Positions 16,954 through 23,491 of a stretch of DNA of 23,491 nt are shown piece by piece. The notes under the pieces were generated by a model that saw only the letters and a program-made list of their open reading frames with translations, had not been told where the DNA came from and did no database searches. Within the stretch, counting starts at the first letter, position 1, and each line of letters begins with the position of its first letter. This DNA comes from an uncultured Lachnospiraceae bacterium (lineage in GTDB: Bacteria > Bacillota > Clostridia > Lachnospirales > Lachnospiraceae), in contig CALFCS010000157.1 of NCBI GenBank assembly GCA_937950565.1, positions 1 to 23,491 of the forward strand, given 5' to 3'. The position numbers and the translations under genes were made by a program.

Positions 16954-17017
16954 TTCCCCGCCTCCTTTTCTCCTATTATTCCCCGGCTTTTTGCACTTTA
17001 TTACTCTCTTTTCAAAC

Positions 17018-18646
17018 TTACGGGCGGACGTATTTCTTTAAGGCAGCTCTGACCGCCCCCGGACCTTTGATCATTTCACAGAAATATCTGCATACCTGCC
17101 CGGAAAGACCAGCCTGATACAAATCCACACCAAAAATCTCCTGATTCTTAAGTATTGGGCGTATCGTTTCCTCTACCTTCTCCTCACTTTTTTCTCCTCC
17201 AAATACAATTTTCGACAAATATGGACATAATACGTCAAGAAGCGGGTCCGAGCTAAGTGTAAACTGCCGTCCCTCATCATCGACCGCCATCAGATACCGG
17301 AGCCAGCCAGCAAATACAAACGGAAGCATATGGAGATTTAGAACGTCCTGCTCCGAAGAAGCAAGATACGCCTTGATCGTCTCCCCAAATCGGATTGCCA
17401 GCTTCTGAGAGGTATCTGTTGCAATCCTCTGCGGTGTATCCGGCATAAATGGATTTGGAATCCGCACACGAAGCACGGTATCCAGGAACTCCTCCGGATT
17501 CAGAATCCCCGGGTCTGTCACAACCGGAAGCCCTTCCTTGTATCCGATCTGATAGACCAGAGCGCGAAGCTCTTCGTCCTCCATCTCGTCCGAAATTTTT
17601 TCATATCCAAGCAAGCAGCCAAAAACAGCCAGCGCCGTATGCAGCGGATTCAGGCAGGTACACACCTTCATCCGTTCCACTTTATCCACCGTTTCACGGT
17701 CTGTAAACAAAAATCCGGCCTTCTCGAGCTTCTCTCTTCCATTGGGAAATGCATCCTCAATCACCAGATATTCACATTCCTCCGCGTTCACAAAAGGCGC
17801 CACATACGTATTTCTGGAAGTGATTACCGGATGAATTCCTTGAATACCGTCTTTTCTCAGCAATTCCTCCACCGTCTCATCCGGTCTTGGCGTAATCTTA
17901 TCAATCATCGTCCATGGGAATGACACCTTGTCCTTTGTCGTTATATACTTTGTAAATCCTTTGGCTGCAAGCCCTTTTTCCTCCCATTTTTCCGCAAATG
18001 CTCTAATTGCCTCATATAATTTATCTCCGTTGTGAGAACAATTGTCCATACTTACCATTGCCACAGGATGCGCACCCGCCTGATACCGGACATATAAAAG
18101 GGCCGCCACTTTCCCCAAATAACTGACTGCCTTTTCAGGGCCTGCCTGAAAGTCCCGTTCAATCTGGGGCAGAGTATTTCCCTCAGCATCGGTAATCCGA
18201 TATCCTTTTTCTGTAATCGTAAAAGAAATCATCTGAAGGGAAGAGGCTGCAAAAATTTCTTTTAAACGCAGAAACTCTTTCTGGTCAGAAGTATCCAACA
18301 CCCGTGTTTCCACAATACTTCCCACCACTGTCTTTTCGATTGTCCCGTCCGCCTTTAATGTGACCAGAATACTGAGATTATCATGCGGACGGTACATTTT
18401 CTCAATAATCTCATAATCAAACCCTTCGACTGCTATAATCCCTCTGTCAATCTCCCCCGTATTCAAAAGCTTCTGCGCCGCATTTGCCTGAAATGCACGA
18501 AAGATATTTCCCGCTCCGAAATGTACCCAGAACGGAGCCCTTTCCGTCTCTTTTCTGACCTTCTCACGGTCATATTGCGGCAGCTTATATCCTTTTTCTC
18601 TCCACTCTTTTTCTTGCTTTAATCCCGCATTGCTAAGCTCAATCAT
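17018..18646 (-). CDS. uxuB: D-fructuronate reductase (D-mannonate oxidoreductase)
   Basis: Reduces D-fructuronate to D-mannonate with NADH in the cytosol; member of the polyol-specific long-chain (mannitol) dehydrogenase family. The 542 residues have an N-terminal dinucleotide-binding motif HFGAGNIFR (42-50) and the family catalytic motif K-x5-N-x2-H: K327, N333 and H336 (KVCTCLNPLH). An upstream in-frame ATG at 18676 adds 10 residues but lacks a ribosome binding site. The ATG at 18646 has AAGGAG 7 nt before it and overlaps the uxuA stop as ATGA, so uxuA and uxuB are translationally coupled. Tagaturonate or mannitol reduction are alternatives; the uxuA neighbour makes fructuronate by far the most likely. 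Confidence 0.92.
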   Translation of the reverse strand: MIELSNAGLKQEKEWREKGYKLPQYDREKVRKETERAPFWVHFGAGNIFRAFQANAAQKLLNTGEIDRGIIAVEGFDYEIIEKMYRPHDNLSILVTLKADGTIEKTVVGSIVETRVLDTSDQKEFLRLKEIFAASSLQMISFTITEKGYRITDAEGNTLPQIERDFQAGPEKAVSYLGKVAALLYVRYQAGAHPVAMVSMDNCSHNGDKLYEAIRAFAEKWEEKGLAAKGFTKYITTKDKVSFPWTMIDKITPRPDETVEELLRKDGIQGIHPVITSRNTYVAPFVNAEECEYLVIEDAFPNGREKLEKAGFLFTDRETVDKVERMKVCTCLNPLHTALAVFGCLLGYEKISDEMEDEELRALVYQIGYKEGLPVVTDPGILNPEEFLDTVLRVRIPNPFMPDTPQRIATDTSQKLAIRFGETIKAYLASSEQDVLNLHMLPFVFAGWLRYLMAVDDEGRQFTLSSDPLLDVLCPYLSKIVFGGEKSEEKVEETIRPILKNQEIFGVDLYQAGLSGQVCRYFCEMIKGPGAVRAALKKYVRP

Positions 18647-19713
18647 CTCTTCACTCCTTTCTCGATTGCCTCCCATAGTCCATTCAGATAAGCCGCTCCC
18701 AGCGCTCTGTCATAAAGTCCGTATCCCGGCATTGCCTGCTCTCCCCAAATCATGCGTCCGTGATCCGGCCGGATTGGTCCGTCAAATCCAATCTCATACA
18801 AAGCTTTCATGATTTCATACATATCAAAAGAGCCATCCGATGACAAATGTGCCGCCTCTTCAAAATTCGTCGGTGTGATGAACCGCAGGTTACGCACATG
18901 GGCAAAATGGATTCTCCCCTTCATGGAACGAATCATATCCGGCAGATTATTTTCAATGCTCGTCCCATAAGAACCGGAGCAAAAGGTTATGCCATTGTGT
19001 GGATTATCCACCATTTTAAGCATCCTCAGAATGTTTTCCTTGTTAATGATAATGCGAGGCAATCCAAACACACTCCATGCCGGGTCATCTGGATGAATTG
19101 CCATATTAATGTCGTATTTGTCACATACAGGCATGATTTTCTCAAGAAAATATTTTAGATTCTCAAATAACTTTTCATCGTCTACATCCTTATAAAGTTC
19201 AAACAACTCCTTTACATGCTCCATCCTCTCCGGCTCCCATCCCGGCATAACAGTTCCGTTCATATCTCCGGCAATAGAAGCAAACATCTTCTCCGGACGC
19301 AGCGCATCCACCGCTTCCTGGGTGTAGGCTAATACAGTCGAGCCGTCCTCCCGCTCTCTTGCAAGCTCCGTCCTCGTCCAGTCAAATACGGGCATGAAAT
19401 TATAACAGACCATGCGAATATCCTCTTTTCCCAGATTCTCAAGAGTCTGAATATAATTTTCAATATACATATCCCGCTCAGGTGCACCCGTCTTAATCGC
19501 ATCATGCACATTCACACTTTCAATTCCGGAAATATGAAGTCCTGAACGCTCCACTTCATCTTTCATAGCCCGAATCCGCTCCTGACTCCACACCTCTCCC
19601 GGCGCAGTATCATATAAAGTCGTAATTACCCCGGTTACTCCCGGTATCTGACGGATTTGCTGCAGGGTAACGGTATCAAACTTACTCCCGTACCATCTAA
19701 GGGTCATTTCCAT
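18643..19713 (-). CDS. uxuA: D-mannonate dehydratase
   Basis: Dehydrates D-mannonate to 2-keto-3-deoxy-D-gluconate in the cytosol, using Mn2+ or similar metal. The 356-residue TIM-barrel protein matches the family from its first residues (TLRWYG, corresponding to TWRWYG in E. coli UxuA). The four metal ligands described for Streptococcus suis UxuA (His199, Cys237, His264, Asp310) are present with almost the same spacing: H207 (AIHPDDP), C245 (TFCSGSYG), H272 (FAHVRN) and D317 (RPDHG). A GTG at 19725 is in frame, but the ATG at 19713 sits about 6-8 nt after AGGTGGAG and fits the family start. First gene of the six-gene operon; 176 bp separate it from the upstream GNAT stop. Confidence 0.94.
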   Translation of the reverse strand: MEMTLRWYGSKFDTVTLQQIRQIPGVTGVITTLYDTAPGEVWSQERIRAMKDEVERSGLHISGIESVNVHDAIKTGAPERDMYIENYIQTLENLGKEDIRMVCYNFMPVFDWTRTELAREREDGSTVLAYTQEAVDALRPEKMFASIAGDMNGTVMPGWEPERMEHVKELFELYKDVDDEKLFENLKYFLEKIMPVCDKYDINMAIHPDDPAWSVFGLPRIIINKENILRMLKMVDNPHNGITFCSGSYGTSIENNLPDMIRSMKGRIHFAHVRNLRFITPTNFEEAAHLSSDGSFDMYEIMKALYEIGFDGPIRPDHGRMIWGEQAMPGYGLYDRALGAAYLNGLWEAIEKGVKR

Positions 19714-19889
19714 TATTTTCTCCACCTTTCTAATATCTTTATCTGACTAGCAGACTTATTATTAGAATGGCCGTAATGCCGCGTGGATATTCTTTTTTAT
19801 AAATTGTTTTTGTACTGGTATTTGTGATGAAATTATGAATTTCTTTTCATAAGAAGTTAAGATTCGGTATTAACCGACAAAGGATTAAT
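19714..19889 (-). promoter_or_regulatory. Leader/promoter region of the uxu operon with two inverted repeats
   Basis: This non-coding gap should hold the uxuA promoter. TATAAA-like and TAATAAT-like -10 candidates exist, but none has a convincing -35. Two inverted repeats are clear: TTATGAA-6nt-TTCATAA (19833-19852) and TCGGT-ATTA-ACCGA (19864-19877). Either could be an operator for a uronate-responsive repressor, or part of a weak terminator for the GNAT gene (no good U-tract follows). No CcpA cre or E. coli UxuR-like palindrome is convincing. Confidence 0.4.
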
Positions 19890-20459
19890 TTATAATTGCA
19901 TATACATTGGTATGTTCTTCATAATTTCCTGATTATTTTCTTTAATCATAAACTCTGAATAATCTTGAAAACCATTTCTCTCATAATATCGATAAGCATC
20001 TTTATCTGCATATAATACAATGTATCGGGCTAAAGCCCCCTCTTCGGAAATATTCCTGCAATGCTCTAGTATGGTTCCCATTATATCATCGCTAAAATAA
20101 TAGTGCTCATCCCGGTTTTGAGAATCCTCTGACATTCTGTCATAATGCATTTTTTGATATGCCTTATCCACTGCCAAAACATCAATTTTAATAGCCGGCA
20201 ATACATGCGTGTAATTACCAACTTTAAATATAATTCCTGACGCAGCTAAAGAGACAACCGCTATAATCTTTTCTGTTGATAAGTCTCTAAAAACAAAATA
20301 CAAACCGTCTTCGTCTACAATCTCACCATTTTTAATTATTTCATTATGGATATGAGCATCTAATTTTTCATTGCCGCATGTGAAAGGTTGAAGACTATTG
20401 TAATCCTCAACCTTTAGCAAATTAAAATCATAAGATATTTCTTCCCCGTATCTATTCAT
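19890..20459 (-). CDS. GNAT acetyltransferase-like protein, possible TacT/AtaT-type toxin
   Basis: The 189-residue cytosolic protein has the N-terminal signature of toxin-type GNAT enzymes, FTCGNEKLDAHIH (26-38), the strand IDVLAVDKAYQ (92-102) and the C-terminal YYERNGF (158-164) with the Tyr that acts as general acid in the fold. Where most GNATs have the acetyl-CoA loop [RQ]xxGxG, this protein has Q102-K-M-H-Y with no glycine, followed by an acidic and aromatic insertion (about 107-125). The ATG at 20459 overlaps the upstream 54-aa gene by 8 bp and has GAAAGG before it. TacT/AtaT toxins acetylate aminoacyl-tRNA; activity here is inferred. A non-toxin acetyltransferase is the alternative. 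Confidence 0.75.
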   Translation of the reverse strand: MNRYGEEISYDFNLLKVEDYNSLQPFTCGNEKLDAHIHNEIIKNGEIVDEDGLYFVFRDLSTEKIIAVVSLAASGIIFKVGNYTHVLPAIKIDVLAVDKAYQKMHYDRMSEDSQNRDEHYYFSDDIMGTILEHCRNISEEGALARYIVLYADKDAYRYYERNGFQDYSEFMIKENNQEIMKNIPMYMQL

Positions 20460-20616
20460 CTTTCCCTTTCAAAGGTGTAACCACACCATCTTTTGGCCTA
20501 TGTGCATGAAATCGCTCCACTGCTTTTCTGGATGCGTCATTCTTCTTCACAAACTGATCCACCTTGTCAGCTCTAAGCATAAACGCACGGGTGTTAGGTT
20601 TTGCTACTGCTGCCAT
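20452..20616 (-). CDS. 54-aa basic protein, candidate antitoxin partner of the GNAT gene
   Basis: Family not recognised. The protein is small and basic. It begins AAVAKPNTRAFMLRADKV, followed by a charged segment and a Pro/Lys-rich tail (HRPKDGVV...KGKDE). The short strand-like TRAFMLR followed by two possible helices (ADKVDQFVKK, SRKAVERFHA) could be a minimal ribbon-helix-helix, but it is much shorter than the usual DUF1778 antitoxin of GNAT toxins. The ATG at 20616 has AGGAGGAAGG upstream and is chosen over an in-frame TTG at 20712 without a site. The stop overlaps the GNAT start by 8 bp, so the two are cotranslated. An antitoxin role is inferred only from this arrangement. Confidence 0.65.
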   Translation of the reverse strand: MAAVAKPNTRAFMLRADKVDQFVKKNDASRKAVERFHAHRPKDGVVTPLKGKDE

Positions 20617-20672
20617 AATGCCTTCCTCCTCTTTAGTGTTCTTCTCCTCATTTAATTCATTTGCCAAAAAAA

Positions 20673-20779
20673 CACCCCTTTTTGAAAACAGTATAACCAT
20701 ATTGGGGTGCAAAAAAAGTCAAATTTAGTCGTTTATGTTTCTTTTTCTCTATAGTACACTTTTTCAACATCGATTGCAA
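20673..20779 (-). promoter_or_regulatory. Candidate promoter and operator of the GNAT module
   Basis: On the minus strand, TTGCAA (20774-20779), a 17-bp spacer and TACTAT (20751-20756) form the best promoter, giving a leader of about 125 nt. Nearer the gene, the inverted repeat CACCCC (20673-20678) / GGGGTG (20704-20709) brackets a TATACT-like hexamer (20690-20695). TTGACT (20717-20722) lies outside it, but at poor spacing (21 bp). The bracketed arrangement looks like an autoregulatory operator. Confidence 0.4.
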
Positions 20780-20795
20780 CCATTTCCTAGCAAAA

Positions 20796-20830
20796 ATACT
20801 CCCCGGAAACATTCCGTTTCCGGGGAGTAT
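20796..20830 (-). terminator. Strong terminator of the dnaK-dnaJ operon
   Basis: A perfect 15-bp stem, ATACTCCCCGGAAAC with GTTTCCGGGGAGTAT, has a 5-nt loop and is followed on the minus strand by TTTTTG. It starts 5 bp after the dnaJ stop. Confidence 0.9.
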
Positions 20831-20835
20831 ATCCT

Positions 20836-22020
20836 TTAATCATCAAAAGCTTCTTTTACTTTATCCATGAATCCTTTTTTCTTTTTTCCTCCGGTACCGC
20901 TGTCTGCTCCTTTCGCCGCATGCAGCGTGTTCCCGGCAAGTTCATCAAACCTCCGAAGCGCTTCCTTTGCTTCTGCACTTAACCGCTCCGGTGTCTGTAT
21001 TACAAGTGTAACATAATGGTCGCCCCGTACCTGGGAATTACGGACAGACGGGACTCCTTTTCCCTTCAGGCGCACTTTCGTATCCGTCTTCGTTCCCGGC
21101 TTCACTGTGTAAATCACTTCACCGTCAACTGTCTTAATACGGATATCTGCTCCAAGCGCTGCCTGGGCAAATGAAATCGGTACAGTTGAAAAAATATGCA
21201 TATCCTGGCGCTGGAAAATCGGATGTCTGGATACGGTTACCTCCACGAGAAGATCTCCTCTCGGACCGCCGTTTACTCCCGGCTCTCCTTTTTCACGAAT
21301 GCGGACGCTCTGCCCATTATCAATACCTGCCGGAATAGTTACCGATATCTTCTTCCGGCTTGCCACATATCCTGTTCCACTACAGTCCGGACATTTTTCC
21401 CGGACAATCTTACCGGTTCCATGACAATCCGGACAAGTCTGCACATTCTGTACTGTTCCAAAGAAGGATTGCTGTGTATATACAACCTGCCCCTTACCGC
21501 CGCATTTCGGACATGTCTCAGGAGAGGTTCCTGGTTTTGCACCGCTTCCGCCGCACTTCGCACATGGATCCTTCAGTACGACATCCAGTTCCTTCTCGCA
21601 CCCGAAGACCGCCTCTTCAAAAGTAATTCTTACACTCTTTCTTACATTCGCGCCCTTCATGGGTCCCTGGCTTGCACGGCCTCTTCTGCCGCCTCCGCCA
21701 AACAAATCACCGAAAATGTCACCAAAAATATCGCTGAAATCTGCTCCGCTGAAGTCAAAGCCCCCGAAGCCTCCGGCTCCGCCTGCCCCGCCTTCAAACG
21801 CCGCATGACCAAACTGATCATATTGACGGCGTTTCTCCGGATCGCTAAGTACGGCATATGCTTCCGAAGCTTCCTTGAACTTTCTCTCAGCTTCCGCATC
21901 TCCCGGATTCATATCCGGATGGTACTTCTTGGCTACCTGCCTGTATGCCTTTTTTAAGGTTGCTTCGTCAGCATCTCTGCTGACGCCAAGCACCTCATAA
22001 TAATCTCGTTTATCTGCCAT
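20836..22020 (-). CDS. dnaJ: Chaperone DnaJ (Hsp40, type I)
   Basis: Co-chaperone that delivers unfolded clients to DnaK and stimulates its ATPase. The 394 residues comprise a J domain (about 5-70) with HPD at 34-36, a Gly/Phe-rich linker (about 76-112) with repeated DIFGD motifs, a zinc-binding region with four CxxCxGxG repeats (Cys 153/156, 170/173, 196/199, 210/213), the two C-terminal beta domains (about 220-355), and a charged Lys/Gly tail. The ATG at 22020 has AAGGAGAG upstream. It follows dnaK by 111 bp of repeat-bearing sequence and ends at the 20796-20830 terminator. Length and domain order are typical, so no functional surprise is expected. Confidence 0.97.
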   Translation of the reverse strand: MADKRDYYEVLGVSRDADEATLKKAYRQVAKKYHPDMNPGDAEAERKFKEASEAYAVLSDPEKRRQYDQFGHAAFEGGAGGAGGFGGFDFSGADFSDIFGDIFGDLFGGGGRRGRASQGPMKGANVRKSVRITFEEAVFGCEKELDVVLKDPCAKCGGSGAKPGTSPETCPKCGGKGQVVYTQQSFFGTVQNVQTCPDCHGTGKIVREKCPDCSGTGYVASRKKISVTIPAGIDNGQSVRIREKGEPGVNGGPRGDLLVEVTVSRHPIFQRQDMHIFSTVPISFAQAALGADIRIKTVDGEVIYTVKPGTKTDTKVRLKGKGVPSVRNSQVRGDHYVTLVIQTPERLSAEAKEALRRFDELAGNTLHAAKGADSGTGGKKKKGFMDKVKEAFDD

Positions 22021-22041
22021 TATAGTCTCTCCTTCATAAGG

Positions 22042-22124
22042 AAGTTCCGCGAGAACAGACTCGTAAAATATCTCGTCAAGTTCCGCGGAACAGTCTTCGC
22101 ACTAGGCTCGTGAAACACCTCGCC
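22042..22124. repeat. Imperfect tandem repeat in the dnaK-dnaJ intergenic gap
   Basis: Two related units abut: 22042-22077 (36 bp) and 22078-22124 (47 bp). Both start AAGTTCCGCG on the plus strand and end in a CTCG[TC]C stretch. Over the shared ACGAG-bearing part they differ almost only by transitions (A/G, C/T). The longer unit has an extra block of about 11 bp (near TTCGCACTAG). TTCCGCGGAA (22081-22090) is a perfect palindrome. A third partial start, AAGT, follows at 22125. Confidence 0.7.
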
Positions 22125-22131
22125 AAGTGCT

Positions 22132-23491
22132 CTAGACTTCCTTATAATCTCCGTCTACAACATCGTCTCCCTGGAAGCCTTCCGGCGCCGGACCTGCCTG
22201 CGGGCCTGCTCCCATATCCGGACCTGCTCCCTGAGCGCCTGCTGCCGCGCCAGCCTGCTCATACATCTTTGTAAAGAGCTTCTGTGCACTTTCCATCAGT
22301 TTTTCTTTTCCAGCTTTGATTTCTGCAACCTGTGCATCTGTCATATCGTCTATATTTACTTTTTCAAGTAATTCCTTGAGAGCCTTGCAGTCAGCTTCTA
22401 CAGAAGCCTTATCTGCGGCGTCAAGTTTATCTCCTACTTCGCCAAGCGCCTTTTCTGTCTGGAATACCATAGAATCAGCCTCGTTCTTTGCATCGATTCC
22501 CTCTTTACGCTTCTTATCCTGTGCCTCAAATGCTGCTGCTTCTTTTACTGCTTTATCAATATCTTCGTCAGACATATTCGAGCCTGCCGTAATGGTAATG
22601 TGCTGCTCCTTGCCTGTTCCAAGATCCTTTGCAGATACATTTACGATACCATTTGCATCAATATCAAAGGTAACCTCAATCTGCGGTACTCCACGCGGAG
22701 CCGGCGGGATTCCATCCAGTCTGAACTGTCCGAGAGACTTATTATCTCTTGCAAACTGTCTTTCACCCTGTACAACATTAATATCAACAGCTGTCTGGTT
22801 ATCTGCCGCTGTAGAGAAAATCTGGCTCTTCTTTGTCGGAATTGTTGTATTTCTCTCAATCAGTCTGGTCGCAACTCCGCCCATTGTCTCGATAGACAGG
22901 GAAAGCGGTGTTACGTCAAGAAGAAGAATGTCTCCTGCTCCTGCATCTCCGGCAAGCTTACCACCCTGAACAGAAGCGCCGAGAGCTACACATTCATCCG
23001 GGTTCAAGGACTTGCTCGGCTCTTTTCCTGTCAGACGTTTTACTTCTTCCTGTACAGCCGGAATACGTGTGGAACCGCCAACCAGAAGTACCTGGCCAAG
23101 CTCAGATGCCGCGATTCCTGCATCAGAAAGCGCTCTTGTTACAGGCTCAGATGTCTTTACTACAAGGTCGTGTGTCAATTCATCAAATTTTGCTCTTGTA
23201 AGAGTCATATCAAAATGAAGCGGGCCGCTTGCATTCATGCTGATAAATGGCAGGTTAATATTTGTTGTCGTTGCTGAAGAAAGTTCTTTCTTAGCCTTCT
23301 CTGCAGCTTCCTTAATTCTCTGCATTGCCATCTTATCAACAGACAAGTCTACACCCTGCGCTTTCTTAAACTCTGAAATCATATAGTCAGCGATTTTCTG
23401 GTCGAAATCATCACCGCCAAGTCTGTTGTTACCTGCTGTAGATAATACTTCGATAACACCGTCACCGATCTCGATAATGGAAACATCGAAT
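22132..23491 (-). CDS. dnaK: Chaperone DnaK (Hsp70), N-terminal part off the window
   Basis: ATP-dependent Hsp70 chaperone; the last 452 residues are in window and the frame stays open to the right edge, so the start is outside. Seen in order: the end of the ATPase domain (NRLGGDDFD near the edge; LVGGSTRIPAVQ; DPDECVALGASVQGG-type region), the interdomain linker LLLDVTPLSLSIET, the peptide-binding beta domain (RNTTIPTKKSQIFSTAADNQ; ERQFARDN; LGQFRLDGIPPAPRG), the helical lid, and an Ala/Gly/Pro-rich tail ending DDVVDGDYKEV. Promoter and any CIRCE element would be to the right of the window. Cotranscription with dnaJ is likely because the only terminator seen is after dnaJ. Confidence 0.97.
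   Translation of the reverse strand, partial: FDVSIIEIGDGVIEVLSTAGNNRLGGDDFDQKIADYMISEFKKAQGVDLSVDKMAMQRIKEAAEKAKKELSSATTTNINLPFISMNASGPLHFDMTLTRAKFDELTHDLVVKTSEPVTRALSDAGIAASELGQVLLVGGSTRIPAVQEEVKRLTGKEPSKSLNPDECVALGASVQGGKLAGDAGAGDILLLDVTPLSLSIETMGGVATRLIERNTTIPTKKSQIFSTAADNQTAVDINVVQGERQFARDNKSLGQFRLDGIPPAPRGVPQIEVTFDIDANGIVNVSAKDLGTGKEQHITITAGSNMSDEDIDKAVKEAAAFEAQDKKRKEGIDAKNEADSMVFQTEKALGEVGDKLDAADKASVEADCKALKELLEKVNIDDMTDAQVAEIKAGKEKLMESAQKLFTKMYEQAGAAAGAQGAGPDMGAGPQAGPAPEGFQGDDVVDGDYKEV

Noticed and set aside
18647..18676. Upstream ATG start of uxuB
   Set aside because: The ten added codons hold the AAGGAG for the ATG at 18646, which also forms the usual ATGA overlap with uxuA.
19833..19852. 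Possible CcpA cre site upstream of uxuA (TGAAAAGAAATTCA core)
   Set aside because: It is palindromic at the ends but lacks the central CG of cre, so it is reported only as an inverted repeat.
20617..20712. In-frame TTG/ATG extension of the 54-aa protein
   Set aside because: No ribosome binding site; the region includes the GGGGTG/CACCCC repeat and -10-like element. The ATG at 20616 has a strong site.
20796..20830. The 15-bp hairpin as a regulatory operator for the GNAT module
   Set aside because: Its U-tract direction and position 5 bp after the dnaJ stop make it a terminator.
21196..21957. Plus-strand open frame of 253 codons opposite dnaJ
   Set aside because: Shadow of a fully conserved dnaJ; no independent support.
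1..23491. CRISPR arrays, tRNA/rRNA genes, insertion sequences, phage genes, attachment sites
   Set aside because: No regularly spaced repeats, RNA gene patterns, transposase or integrase sequences were seen on either strand.

Overview
The window reads as a chromosomal segment of a low-to-mid GC Gram-positive gut anaerobe, most likely a Lachnospiraceae-type Clostridia (Blautia/Dorea/Ruminococcus relatives). This is inference from strong AAGGAGG-type ribosome binding sites, the gene families, and a large secreted plant-glycan enzyme beside uronate catabolism. No rRNA, tRNA, CRISPR array, insertion sequence or prophage was recognised. Nearly every gene is on the minus strand; the exception is a three-gene ABC exporter.

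Layout: (1) 1-4174, 5' part of a very large secreted GH127-type (DUF1680) beta-L-arabinofuranosidase with duplicated discoidin-like and Ig-like modules, running off the left edge. (2) 4297-5653, a ridA-mrp unit with its own promoter and terminator. (3) 5688-7399, a NarL-type response regulator and sensor kinase, divergent from a DrrA-like ATPase and two ABC-2 permeases (7512-10742). Repeats in the shared 112-bp intergenic region sit where the regulator could control both sides. (4) A convergent bidirectional terminator at 10762-10802. (5) 10818-19713, a six-gene minus-strand operon uxuA-uxuB-GPH symporter-HAD phosphatase-GH3-GH2. It suggests import of a uronide, cytosolic cleavage, and fructuronate -> mannonate -> 2-keto-3-deoxygluconate. 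Uronate isomerase, KDG kinase and KDPG aldolase are not in the window. (6) 19890-20616, a small overlapping gene pair: a 54-aa protein and a GNAT acetyltransferase carrying the signature of TacT/AtaT-type toxins. It is a candidate toxin-antitoxin module with an unfamiliar antitoxin. (7) 20796-23491, dnaJ with a strong terminator, and the 3' part of dnaK. An imperfect tandem repeat lies between these two genes.

The best candidates for something undescribed are the GNAT/54-aa pair, whose acetyl-CoA loop is also unusual, and the uronide operon, which combines a NagZ-like GH3, a GH2 of ambiguous specificity and an unassigned HAD phosphatase. The dnaK-dnaJ intergenic repeats and the two-component/ABC operator arrangement are secondary. 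Several starts were moved to the codon with a proper ribosome binding site: sensor kinase (7399), uxuB (18646), uxuA (19713) and the small protein (20616).
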